Part shown: positions 48,561-60,013 of the stretch, one piece after another
How positions within the stretch are numbered: position 1 is the first letter of the stretch
How the letters are laid out: the number at the start of each line of letters is the position of its first letter
NCBI RefSeq assembly: GCF_000384315.1
Contig: NZ_ARVW01000001.1
Location: 939,746 to 1,003,745, forward strand
DNA: 64,000 nucleotides
Source of the DNA: Amycolatopsis nigrescens CSC17Ta-90
GTDB taxonomy: Bacteria; Actinomycetota; Actinomycetes; Mycobacteriales; Pseudonocardiaceae
Reading direction: 5' to 3'
Made by a program: the position numbers and the translations under genes
The notes under the pieces: model-generated
What the model saw: only the letters and a program-made list of their open reading frames with translations
The model's database searches: none
What the model was told of the DNA's origin: nothing

Positions 48561-49355
48561 ATGGATGCCACCGCCGTGCGGGACGCGGCCGCGCTGCTCC
48601 GGACGGCCTACACCACGGGCACGCCCATTCCGCCGCTGATCGGCACCTTTCCCAGCGCCACCACCACCGACGCGTACCGGATCCAGCAGGAGCAGGTCCG
48701 CGCCTGGACCGAGGCCGGGGACACCGTCAAGGGGCACAAGGTCGGGCTGGCCTCGGCGGCGATGCAGCGGCAGATGGGCGTCGACCAGCCGGACTACGGG
48801 CACCTGCTGGGCGCGATGTTCCACCTGGAGCACCAGCCGATCCCGGCCGGCGCCTTCCTCCAGCCGCGGATCGAGCCGGAGATCGCGTTCGTCCTTGGCA
48901 GGCCGCTGGCCGGACCGGGGGTGACGGTTGCGGACGCGGTGCGCGCGGTCGAGTTCGTGCTGCCCGCGCTGGAGATCGTGGACTCCAGGATCACCGACTG
49001 GCAGATCTCGATCGTGGACACCATCGCCGACAACGCCTCCTCCGGCGGGGTGGTGCTGGGCAGCCGCCCCACCCCGCTGTCCGCGGTCGACCTGCGGCTG
49101 GCCGGCTGCACCCTGCACGCGAACGGCGAGCTCGCGGCCACCGGGGCCGGTGGCGCGGTGCTCGGCTCCCCGCTCAACGCGCTGGTCTGGCTGGCGAACA
49201 CGGTCGGCCCGCTGGGCATCGCGCTGGAACCGGGTCATGTGGTGCTGCCCGGCTCGATGACCAAGGCGATCCCGCTGCGCCCCGGCGACACCGTGGTGTC
49301 CACGGTCGCCGGGCTCGGCAGCGTCACGGCCGTGTTCGGGAAGGGTGACTCGTGA
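48561..49355 (+). CDS. 2-keto-4-pentenoate hydratase (vinylpyruvate hydratase) family
   Basis: This 264-residue member of the FAH-like hydratase/decarboxylase family has landmarks GHKVGLASAAMQRQMGVDQPDYGHL, the metal-site IEPEIAFVLGRPLAGPGV (about 100-118) and EIVDSRITDWQISIVDTIADNASSGG. It would hydrate 2-hydroxypenta-2,4-dienoate to 4-hydroxy-2-oxovalerate in catechol meta-cleavage. Its stop overlaps the start of a paralogous decarboxylase (GTGA). Hydratase and decarboxylase of this family form a complex in Pseudomonas, which fits the coupling. Confidence 0.86.
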   Translation: MDATAVRDAAALLRTAYTTGTPIPPLIGTFPSATTTDAYRIQQEQVRAWTEAGDTVKGHKVGLASAAMQRQMGVDQPDYGHLLGAMFHLEHQPIPAGAFLQPRIEPEIAFVLGRPLAGPGVTVADAVRAVEFVLPALEIVDSRITDWQISIVDTIADNASSGGVVLGSRPTPLSAVDLRLAGCTLHANGELAATGAGGAVLGSPLNALVWLANTVGPLGIALEPGHVVLPGSMTKAIPLRPGDTVVSTVAGLGSVTAVFGKGDS

Positions 49356-50140
49356 GCGAGTGGAACATCGAGCGTGCGGCCGAAGTGCTGCTGGCCGCCG
49401 AACGCGACGGGGTCGCCCGCGGCCCGCTCACCGAGGAATGGCCCGACCTCGACCTGCGCACCGCCTACGCCGTGCAGGACGAGGCGCTGCGGCGCCGGCG
49501 GGCCCGCGGTGAGCGACCGGTCGGCGTCAAGCTCGGGCTGACCGCGAAGGCCAAGCAGCGGGAAATGGGTGTGGACCGGCCGGTACTGGCCTGGCTCACC
49601 GACGCGATGGCGCTGCCGTCGGGCACGCCGTTGCCGCGCGCCGGGCTGATCCGGCCGCGCGCGGAGCCGGAGATCGTGTTCCTGATGGGCCGGCGCCTTG
49701 CCGGGCCCGGGGTCACCGCGGCCACCGCACTGGCCGCGGTGGACGCCGTCTACGGCGGCATCGAGATCCTCGACAGCCGCTACAGCAGCCACAGCGGCTC
49801 GCGGCCCGCGCTGCCGGACACGGTGGCGGACAACGCCTCGATGGGCCGGTTCGTGCTCGGCCCGGTCGCCGCGCCGCCCGCCGGGCTGGACCTGACGCTG
49901 CAGGGCTGCTTGCTGGAGCTGGACGGTTCCGTTGTGGACAGTGCGACCGGAGCGGCGAAGGGGCACCCGGCGGAGGGGCTGGCGATGGCCGCGAACATCC
50001 TCGCCGAACGCGGCCTGGCGCTGGAGCCGGGCTGGCTGGTGCTGACCGGCGGGCTGACCGACACGGTGCAGATCGAGCCGGGCGCGCGGGTGGCCGCGCA
50101 CTTCGCGAGCCTCGGCAGTTTGACCGTTTCCGGCGGCTGA
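49352..50140 (+). CDS. 4-oxalocrotonate decarboxylase-like protein
   Basis: This 262-residue paralogue of the preceding protein has VGVKLGLTAKAKQREMGVDRPVLAWL, RAEPEIVFLMGRRLAGPGV and EILDSRYSSHSGSRPALPDTVADNASMG. It resembles 2-oxo-3-hexenedioate (4-oxalocrotonate) decarboxylase of the meta pathway, converting the dicarboxylate to 2-hydroxypentadienoate for its neighbour. The remaining meta-pathway enzymes (extradiol dioxygenase, tautomerase, aldolase, aldehyde dehydrogenase) are not in the window. Confidence 0.82.
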   Translation: MSEWNIERAAEVLLAAERDGVARGPLTEEWPDLDLRTAYAVQDEALRRRRARGERPVGVKLGLTAKAKQREMGVDRPVLAWLTDAMALPSGTPLPRAGLIRPRAEPEIVFLMGRRLAGPGVTAATALAAVDAVYGGIEILDSRYSSHSGSRPALPDTVADNASMGRFVLGPVAAPPAGLDLTLQGCLLELDGSVVDSATGAAKGHPAEGLAMAANILAERGLALEPGWLVLTGGLTDTVQIEPGARVAAHFASLGSLTVSGG

Positions 50141-50213
50141 ATCGGTTCGGCCGACCCATTCGGACTACCCGCGGTGATAAAGCGGGCACTCGGCCGAATG
50201 GTCTTCGAACCGG

Positions 50214-50352
50214 GCATGAGACATAGCGGGTTATGCACTATCCAGTCGACGGGGCCGCCCGGAGGGTGGCTCGCGGCGGCTGGATGCGGCGGCGCACAGA
50301 GGGCAGGCGCGGCGGCGAGTGTGCATAACGCGCGTCCGCATGAGACACAGCG
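50214..50352. repeat. Small element-like arrangement of direct and inverted repeats
   Basis: A 15-bp direct repeat GCATGAGACAYAGCG occurs at 50214-50228 and 50338-50352 with one mismatch. Just inside are inverted arms GCGGGTTATGCAC (50226-50238) and GTGCATAACGCGC (50321-50333), 12 of 13 bases matching. It could be a miniature mobile element remnant or a paired operator region for the small gene that follows. Confidence 0.45.
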
Positions 50353-50418
50353 CACAAGGTCCCGGGAATTGTCGGTGCCGTGCGTTTTAATCGGGGGCAG
50401 CTGGAAGGGGGCGAAAAG

Positions 50419-50703
50419 ATGCCTCAGGAGCCCGAAGACAGCGAGATACAACTGAACCACCGCGAACGCGCGACCTTGCGCGCGGTGGCACTCGGTACCG
50501 CCGAGATCAGCTGCAGCTGCGAGCCCGACCTGTTCATCGACGGCCTGGCCTGCTGCGATCAGGCCACCGCGCACCGGCTGGCCGCCCGCGGCCTGGTGCT
50601 GCCGGAGCGCACCGGCCGCCGCGGAGAGCGGGTACCGGCCAGGCTCAGCACGGCCGGAATGGCCGCATTGGGCGAGTCGAGGAAAACCACGGCCGCTGCC
50701 TGA
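50419..50703 (+). CDS. Small protein of unknown function with a Cys cluster
   Basis: This 94-residue protein has a central ISCSCEPDLFIDGLACCDQATAHRL, with four Cys in 18 residues, and flanking helices that could form a winged-helix-like domain (LNHRERATLRAVALGTAEI; AHRLAARGLVLPERTGRRG; ARLSTAGMAALGE). It may bind metal or DNA, but no family is recognised. ATG 50419 has AAGGGGGCG upstream; a GTG at 50380 would add 13 residues. Confidence 0.6.
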   Translation: MPQEPEDSEIQLNHRERATLRAVALGTAEISCSCEPDLFIDGLACCDQATAHRLAARGLVLPERTGRRGERVPARLSTAGMAALGESRKTTAAA

Positions 50704-51393
50704 CCGGTCGATCCCGCCCTTTCGCCCGGCGCCGCCGTGGCGCGCCTTTCGATGGCGGAAGTCCCGCTTTCACCGGCGCCGGACGGCCGTTCACCCATTG
50801 TCACCGGCGGAGGCGGGCCGGATCGGCCGCACCCCTGCGCAGCAGGGCTGAAGCACGAGTTGAGCCTCACCGCAAGTAGCGAATCGTAACCTTATCGTGT
50901 CTCGGTGGTCCGGGTGACCACGATGCGGGAGTGCTGGTCCGGTCCGTTTTCGCTGTTCAGCGGTGTTCCGCGGAGGAGAGGTCCAGTAAGTGGACGAGCT
51001 CTACGCAGTCAACGGCCACGTGGTATTTCCCACGCGACCCGGCTGACGTATGTCGATAACGCTGAATTCACACTACTGTCATAAGACCCGGCGAACCCGG
51101 GAGTAGGTAGCGTGCGCCGGCGACTCCCACCACCACGTGGGATCGCCAGGTACCTACACCAGCAGTGGGGCGCCCGTGCGGCGCCGGTATTACGACATCT
51201 GGCACAACGACGTGCGGAGAACGGCCACCCAGTGACGTGTGGCTCCGCGGTGAAGCCTGCCTCTGTCCAGGTTTCTTTCGCAAACACTCTCGACTGACCA
51301 TCGCTGCTCCGGACCGCATCGTTAGCCAGGTCGCCAAACCTGGCCCTATCGAGTGAACCCGGATCGCGCCGACGCCTTGGGAGGCGGCCAGCC
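50704..51393. other. 690-bp non-coding leader region upstream of gltB
   Basis: No convincing gene is present; the frames crossing it are short and biased wrongly. The region contains a CACGTGG element repeated near 51016 and 51131, an AT-richer stretch near 50885-50900 (GTAACCTTATCG) and the alternative hairpins described at 51267-51344. A long 5' leader with regulation of glutamate synthase is the best guess. Confidence 0.5.
51267..51344 (+). promoter_or_regulatory. Mutually exclusive hairpin arms in the gltB leader
   Basis: GCCAGGT (51325-51331) can pair with ACCTGGC (51338-51344) across a 6-nt loop. CCAGGTTT (51267-51274) can instead pair with AAACCTGG (51336-51343), which uses the same right-hand arm. 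This three-arm arrangement, ending 49 nt before the gltB start, is what an attenuator or riboswitch expression platform looks like. I do not recognise a known riboswitch class. Confidence 0.35.
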
Positions 51394-55915
<4,522 letters not shown>

Positions 55916-55923
<8 letters not shown>

Positions 55924-55996
55924 CAATCGCGAAGCTGGCCATGAGTGCCGACCGGGTGCGGGTGTCCCGCAAGGAACGGAGGCGGCTCATGGCTGA
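55916..55996 (+). CDS. 26-residue coupling mini-ORF between gltB and gltD
   Basis: The ORF starts [14 protein letters not shown] and ends GTEAAHG. Its ATG GCT GAC overlaps the gltB stop (ATGGCTGA, 55916-55923). Its own TGA lies in an identical ATGGCTGA that begins gltD (55989-55996). The 20-bp block GGAGGCGGCTCATGGCTGAC occurs at 55905-55924 and again at 55978-55997. The mini-ORF C-terminus (EAAHG) therefore copies the gltB C-terminus (EAAHG). Translation is unproven. Confidence 0.5.
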
Positions 55997-57440
55997 CCCC
56001 AAGGGTTTTCTTACTACCGAGCGAGAGACTCCGAAGAGCCGTCCGGTCGACCTCCGGCTGCTCGACTGGCGTGAGGTCTACGAGGACTTCGCGTCGAACA
56101 AGCTGGAAAAGCAGGCCGGGCGTTGCATGGACTGCGGGATTCCGTTCTGCCACCAGGGTTGTCCGCTGGGCAACCTGATCCCGGAGTGGAACACCCTGGT
56201 CTGGCGCAAGGACTGGCGCGACGCCAGCGAGCGGCTGCACGCCACGAACAACTTCCCGGAGTTCACCGGCACGCTCTGCCCGGCGCCCTGCGAGACCGCC
56301 TGCGTGCTCGGCATCAACGACGATCCGGTGACCATCAAGCGGGTGGAGATCTCGATCATCGACCGGGCCTGGGACGAGGGCTGGGTGGTGCCGGAGATCC
56401 CCGAGCTGAAGACCGGTAAGAAGGTCGCCGTCGTCGGCTCCGGCCCGTCCGGGCTGGCCGCCGCGCAGCAGCTGACCCGCGCCGGGCACGACGTGGTGGT
56501 GTTCGAGCGGGCGGACGCGATCGGCGGCCTGCTGCGCTACGGGATCCCGGCGTTCAAGATGGAGAAGCACCGGCTCGACCGCAGGCTGGACCAGATGCGG
56601 GCCGAGGGCACCGAGTTCCGGACGAACGTGAACGTGGGCGTGGACATCACCGCGGACCAGCTTCGGGCCGACTACGACGCGGTGGTGCTGGCCGGCGGGG
56701 CGACCGCCTGGCGGGACCTGCCGATCACCGGCCGCGAGCTGGACGGCATCCACCAGGCGATGGAGTTCCTGCCGCCGGCGAACAAGGTGGCCGCCGGAGA
56801 GCTGGAGCGCTCTCCGATCGACGCGCACGGCAAGCACGTGGTGGTGATCGGCGGCGGGGACACCGGCGCGGACTGCGTCGGCACTTCGCACCGGCAGGGC
56901 GCGGCTTCGGTGACTCAGCTGGAGATCATGCCGCAGCCGCCGGAGACCCGTTCGGCGGCGCACCCGTGGCCGACCTACCCGATGATCTACCGGGTGTCGT
57001 CGGCGCACGAAGAGGGCGGCGAGCGGCTGTACTCGGTGAACACCCAGGAGTTCCTCGGTGATGATGAGGGCAGGGTTCGCGCGCTGAAGCTGGTCGAGGT
57101 GCGCAACGAGGGCGGCAAGTTCGTTCCGGTGGAAGGCACCGAGAAGGAGCTGGAGGCCCAGCTCGTGCTGCTCGCCATGGGCTTCGTCGGGCCGCAGAAG
57201 GAGGGCCTGCTCGACTCCCTCGGCGTGGAGCTGGACGGGCGCGGGAACGTGGCCAGGGACGCGGAGTTCAAGACCAGCCTGGACAACGTGTTCGTGGCCG
57301 GCGACATGGGCCGCGGCCAGTCCCTGATCGTGTGGGCGATCGCCGAAGGCCGCTCCGCCGCAGCCGGCGCGGACGCCTACCTCACCGGCCGGGACCTGCT
57401 CCCCACCCCCATCGCCCCCACCGACCGCCCCATCTCATGA
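55989..57440 (+). CDS. gltD: Glutamate synthase (NADPH) small subunit
   Basis: This 483-residue FAD/NADPH oxidoreductase passes electrons to GltB. N-terminal Cys motifs for two 4Fe-4S clusters are CMDCGIPFCHQGCPLGN (about 40-56) and CPAPCETAC (about 97-105). The FAD-binding motif is VAVVGSGPSGLAAAQQL (about 150) and the NADPH-binding motif is VVVIGGGDTGADCVG (about 290). The final FAD motif is DNVFVAGDMGRGQSLIVWAI. The ATG at 55989 is preceded by GGAGG. It is coupled to gltB through the mini-ORF and followed at 7 nt by palindrome C2. Confidence 0.96.
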   Translation: MADPKGFLTTERETPKSRPVDLRLLDWREVYEDFASNKLEKQAGRCMDCGIPFCHQGCPLGNLIPEWNTLVWRKDWRDASERLHATNNFPEFTGTLCPAPCETACVLGINDDPVTIKRVEISIIDRAWDEGWVVPEIPELKTGKKVAVVGSGPSGLAAAQQLTRAGHDVVVFERADAIGGLLRYGIPAFKMEKHRLDRRLDQMRAEGTEFRTNVNVGVDITADQLRADYDAVVLAGGATAWRDLPITGRELDGIHQAMEFLPPANKVAAGELERSPIDAHGKHVVVIGGGDTGADCVGTSHRQGAASVTQLEIMPQPPETRSAAHPWPTYPMIYRVSSAHEEGGERLYSVNTQEFLGDDEGRVRALKLVEVRNEGGKFVPVEGTEKELEAQLVLLAMGFVGPQKEGLLDSLGVELDGRGNVARDAEFKTSLDNVFVAGDMGRGQSLIVWAIAEGRSAAAGADAYLTGRDLLPTPIAPTDRPIS

Positions 57441-57446
57441 CCGTCG

Positions 57447-57499
57447 TCCGTGAAGGGCACCTTGCCTACGTTCAAGGTAGGCAAGGTGCCCTTCACGGA
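57447..57499. terminator. Palindrome family C, copy 2
   Basis: This 53-nt dyad has the same perfect 23-bp stem as copy 1 (35725-35777), starting TCCGTGAAGGGCACCTTG. The loop is GTTCAAG here and CTTCAAC in copy 1. It ends the gltBD operon. Confidence 0.82.
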
Positions 57500-57539
57500 T
57501 CCGCCGCGACACGCGGGAGCAAGATCAACTAGAGTTGTT

Positions 57540-57551
57540 GTACCGAGGTAC
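57540..57551. promoter_or_regulatory. Short palindrome upstream of a small gene
   Basis: GTACCGAGGTAC is a 12-bp dyad 57 bp before the small-protein start, in an AT-richer segment that may be its promoter. It is a weak operator candidate. Confidence 0.3.
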
Positions 57552-57607
57552 CACTCTCGATACGTTGCCCGGGTTCACTTTCCGCCTCACCAGAACGGAG
57601 GTCGGCA

Positions 57608-57826
57608 ATGCCCAGTTTCCGGCGTCGGGCCGCGAGCGGCCACAACCTCGAAGTCCGCTGTCGCGACAGCAAGGGCCGCAACCAGTCGCTCACCGTGCGG
57701 CATGAGGACGGCGAAATCGTGCTGACCACACCTTCGGGTGAACAGCTGTCGTTCGCGCCCCTGCAGGCCGGCCGGCTGCGGGCCGCCCTCCGCGACCTCG
57801 TGGTGCTCCCGGACTCCCCGTCCTGA
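57608..57826 (+). CDS. Small conserved-looking protein, unknown function
   Basis: This 72-residue protein has a basic N-terminus (MPSFRRRAASGHN) and a compact alternating region (LEVRCRDSKGRNQSLTVRHEDGEIVLTTPSGEQLSFAPLQAGRLRAAL) that suggests a small beta-rich fold with a C-terminal helix. ACGGAGG lies 8 nt before the ATG. It is a single-gene unit between palindrome C2 and the convergent GH89 gene. No family is recognised. Confidence 0.7.
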   Translation: MPSFRRRAASGHNLEVRCRDSKGRNQSLTVRHEDGEIVLTTPSGEQLSFAPLQAGRLRAALRDLVVLPDSPS

Positions 57827-57832
57827 AAGGGT

Positions 57833-57871
57833 TTCAGCTCAACGGTTCAGCTCAACGGTTCAGCTCAACAA
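57833..57871. repeat. 13-bp triple tandem repeat at the 3' end of the GH89 gene
   Basis: TTCAGCTCAACGG occurs twice, followed by TTCAGCTCAACAA, in perfect tandem. On the minus strand the repeat covers the last codons and TGA of the GH89 gene, with the stop at 57862-57860 inside the third plus-strand copy. The other two copies lie downstream of the stop. Confidence 0.9.
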
Positions 57872-60013
57872 CAGCCGCCAGATCTCGGTGGCCGTCCGGT
57901 GCGCGTCACCGGACGGCTCGACCGGGTAATCATTCCGGCGATGCGCCCAGCCGTCCTCGAAGGTGAACCAGTCGATGGCCGCCGGTTCCGTCCCGGTCCG
58001 CAGCGCCTGTTCCAGTGAGTCGAAGTAGAGCCGCCAGCGCGCCGCGTAGAAATCCGACTCCAGCCCGGCCAGCTGCCGGTTCGCGTAGTCGTGCAGTCCC
58101 TCCTCTGCGGCGGCCCGGTCACCCCAGGTGGTGATGATCGAGCGCTGGTCGTACTCCAGCCGCGCCGCCTCCCGCTCGCTGCCGGCCGCCGCCCGCGCAC
58201 TCGCCAGCCAGGGCCCGAGCAGGAAATTCCGGTCGATGCCGAGCAGTTCGTCGAGCAGTTCCTGGTAGTGCGACCACTTCCCGGTCAGCGCGCGGAATCC
58301 GGCGAGGTCACCGGCCAGGTACGCGGCTTTGATCTCCGGCAGCAGCTCGCGTGCCTCGTTGGTCAGCGCCTGCCTGGTCACGTCCACCAGGTCGAACCGG
58401 TACGCGCTGGTACCGCGCAGGCCGGGCTCGACAGCCAGCAGCTCACCGGCGGCCTTGGCGAACTCCGCCGGGTCGTAGCGCAGCTTCCCCGGCGACCAGG
58501 CCGCGGCGGTCGTCGCGTCCAGGCTGGGCCGCGCTTCGAAAAGCCCGTCCTGCGCCTCGCTCCAGCCGTCCGCCGGCATCGCGTAGGCGGTGCGCCGCAG
58601 CACGTCCCAGGCGGCCGCCGCGTGCGGATCCGCGCCGCCGTAGCGCCGCCGGGCGAAACCGGCGAACCAGCTCGCGAGGTCGATCGGCTCGTCGCGCCAG
58701 GCCAGCTCGGTGAACAGCTCCACCGCCGCCGGGTTGGTCCCGGTGCCCTCCGGCATCAGCGCGATCCCGCGCAGCGCGCTGTCCGGCTTGGCGAGCCACC
58801 GCGGGAACCGCTCGGCCCACACCCCGGCGTTGGCGCCGATCGTGGTGTGCCCGCCGAAGTTGTAGATGGTGCCGAAGGCGTACGGCGTGCCCTTCCACGC
58901 CTGCTCCCGGTCCAGCTCGGCGTACCGGTCGGACAGACCGTCCACAATGAACAGTTTCGAGCGGTCCACCGCGTCGATGATCGCCACCGGCGGGTTGCTC
59001 TGCCAGCCGAGCAGCACCCAGGTGGCGCCGGGATGCGCGGCCTGCAGCGCGTTCATCACGCCGGTGGCCGCCTCCCCCACCGGCACATCCCCGGCCTGCC
59101 CGCCCTCGTGCAGTAGGTCCATTTTGTACATCGTGCTGTCGCCGAAGAGCTTCCGCTGGTGCGCGTAGAAGGACGCGGCCACCCTGGCGAAGTGCGGGTC
59201 GCGGGGATCCAGCCAGTCCGGCCGCTGAAACCCGCCCCAGTTGCCCTGCGGCACGGTCTTGGCGCCGGGGTTCTTAGCCGCGAACTGAGCGGGCACGGTG
59301 CCGAAGTAGCCGGGCAGCACGGGCGTCATGCCCAGCTCCCGCAACCGGGTGACGATCCGGCGGCCCAACTCCGCCCGGTTCGCCAGCAGCCGGGGCGTCG
59401 GCGGGCCGGCGAAACCGGACATGTTCTGCAGCAGCCACCACGGCTGGTGCGCCGGAGCCGGGATCCAGGACCGGATCTCGTCGTCGGAGTAGCCGAAACC
59501 GGTGAACGTGCGCCGGTAGACCTCCTCCGCGCCGACGGTGACCAGCACCTCGTTCGCCCCGCGCAGCGCGAGCAGATCGAGCTGGCGCTCCCAGTCCGCC
59601 CAGCTCCGGTAGGCGCCGGAGTAGCCGTCGTCGGTGTCGTTGAGCACGAACCGGTGCGCCACCACCGCGGACTTCCGCAGCTCGCCAGCCGGCGCGGGCA
59701 ACCGGCCCGGCAGCCGCGAAACGCTCTCCCCCGGCCAGCCGAGGCCGGTGTGCGTGACCTGTTCCAGGTACTGCTCGACCCCGGTCAGCAAGTTCGCGGG
59801 CGAACCGCCTTCCACCCTGATCCGGCCGGTCCCGCCGGTCACCCGGTAGCCGTCCACCCCGGGCCGCACGATCAGGCTGAACTGACGGAAGTGCTGGGGC
59901 AGCAGCCTTTTCAGTGCTGCCAGAGCTTCCGGGTTGCTCGCCGAAGCGTTCGCGGTGACCGGCATCCCGGTGGCCAGCAGCACCAGCGCCAGCAGCGGCG
60001 CGAGCCGCCTCAT
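57860..60013 (-). CDS. Secreted alpha-N-acetylglucosaminidase (GH89, NAGLU-like)
   Basis: This 717-residue exported glycosidase has a signal peptide (RRLAPLLALVLLATGMPVTANASA). The NAGLU-type N-terminal domain follows (LLPQHFRQFSLIV...GTGRIRVEGGSPANLLTGVEQYLEQV). The TIM barrel has YRSWADWERQLDLLALRGANEVLVTVGAEEVYRRTF, PAPAHQPWWLLQNMSGFAGPP, LGMTPVLPGYFGTVP, DLLHEGGQAGDVP and YNFGGHTTIGA. The C-terminal helical domain is complete. GH89 enzymes release terminal alpha-linked GlcNAc, including that of gastric mucin. The ATG overlaps the GH101 stop (ATGA). Confidence 0.93.
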   Translation of the reverse strand: MRRLAPLLALVLLATGMPVTANASASNPEALAALKRLLPQHFRQFSLIVRPGVDGYRVTGGTGRIRVEGGSPANLLTGVEQYLEQVTHTGLGWPGESVSRLPGRLPAPAGELRKSAVVAHRFVLNDTDDGYSGAYRSWADWERQLDLLALRGANEVLVTVGAEEVYRRTFTGFGYSDDEIRSWIPAPAHQPWWLLQNMSGFAGPPTPRLLANRAELGRRIVTRLRELGMTPVLPGYFGTVPAQFAAKNPGAKTVPQGNWGGFQRPDWLDPRDPHFARVAASFYAHQRKLFGDSTMYKMDLLHEGGQAGDVPVGEAATGVMNALQAAHPGATWVLLGWQSNPPVAIIDAVDRSKLFIVDGLSDRYAELDREQAWKGTPYAFGTIYNFGGHTTIGANAGVWAERFPRWLAKPDSALRGIALMPEGTGTNPAAVELFTELAWRDEPIDLASWFAGFARRRYGGADPHAAAAWDVLRRTAYAMPADGWSEAQDGLFEARPSLDATTAAAWSPGKLRYDPAEFAKAAGELLAVEPGLRGTSAYRFDLVDVTRQALTNEARELLPEIKAAYLAGDLAGFRALTGKWSHYQELLDELLGIDRNFLLGPWLASARAAAGSEREAARLEYDQRSIITTWGDRAAAEEGLHDYANRQLAGLESDFYAARWRLYFDSLEQALRTGTEPAAIDWFTFEDGWAHRRNDYPVEPSGDAHRTATEIWRLLLS

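Noticed and set aside
50882..50930. GlnR box upstream of gltB
   Set aside because: Only one half-site (GTAAC) fits; the following positions do not match the GAAAC-type partner at the right spacing, so it is not listed as a feature.
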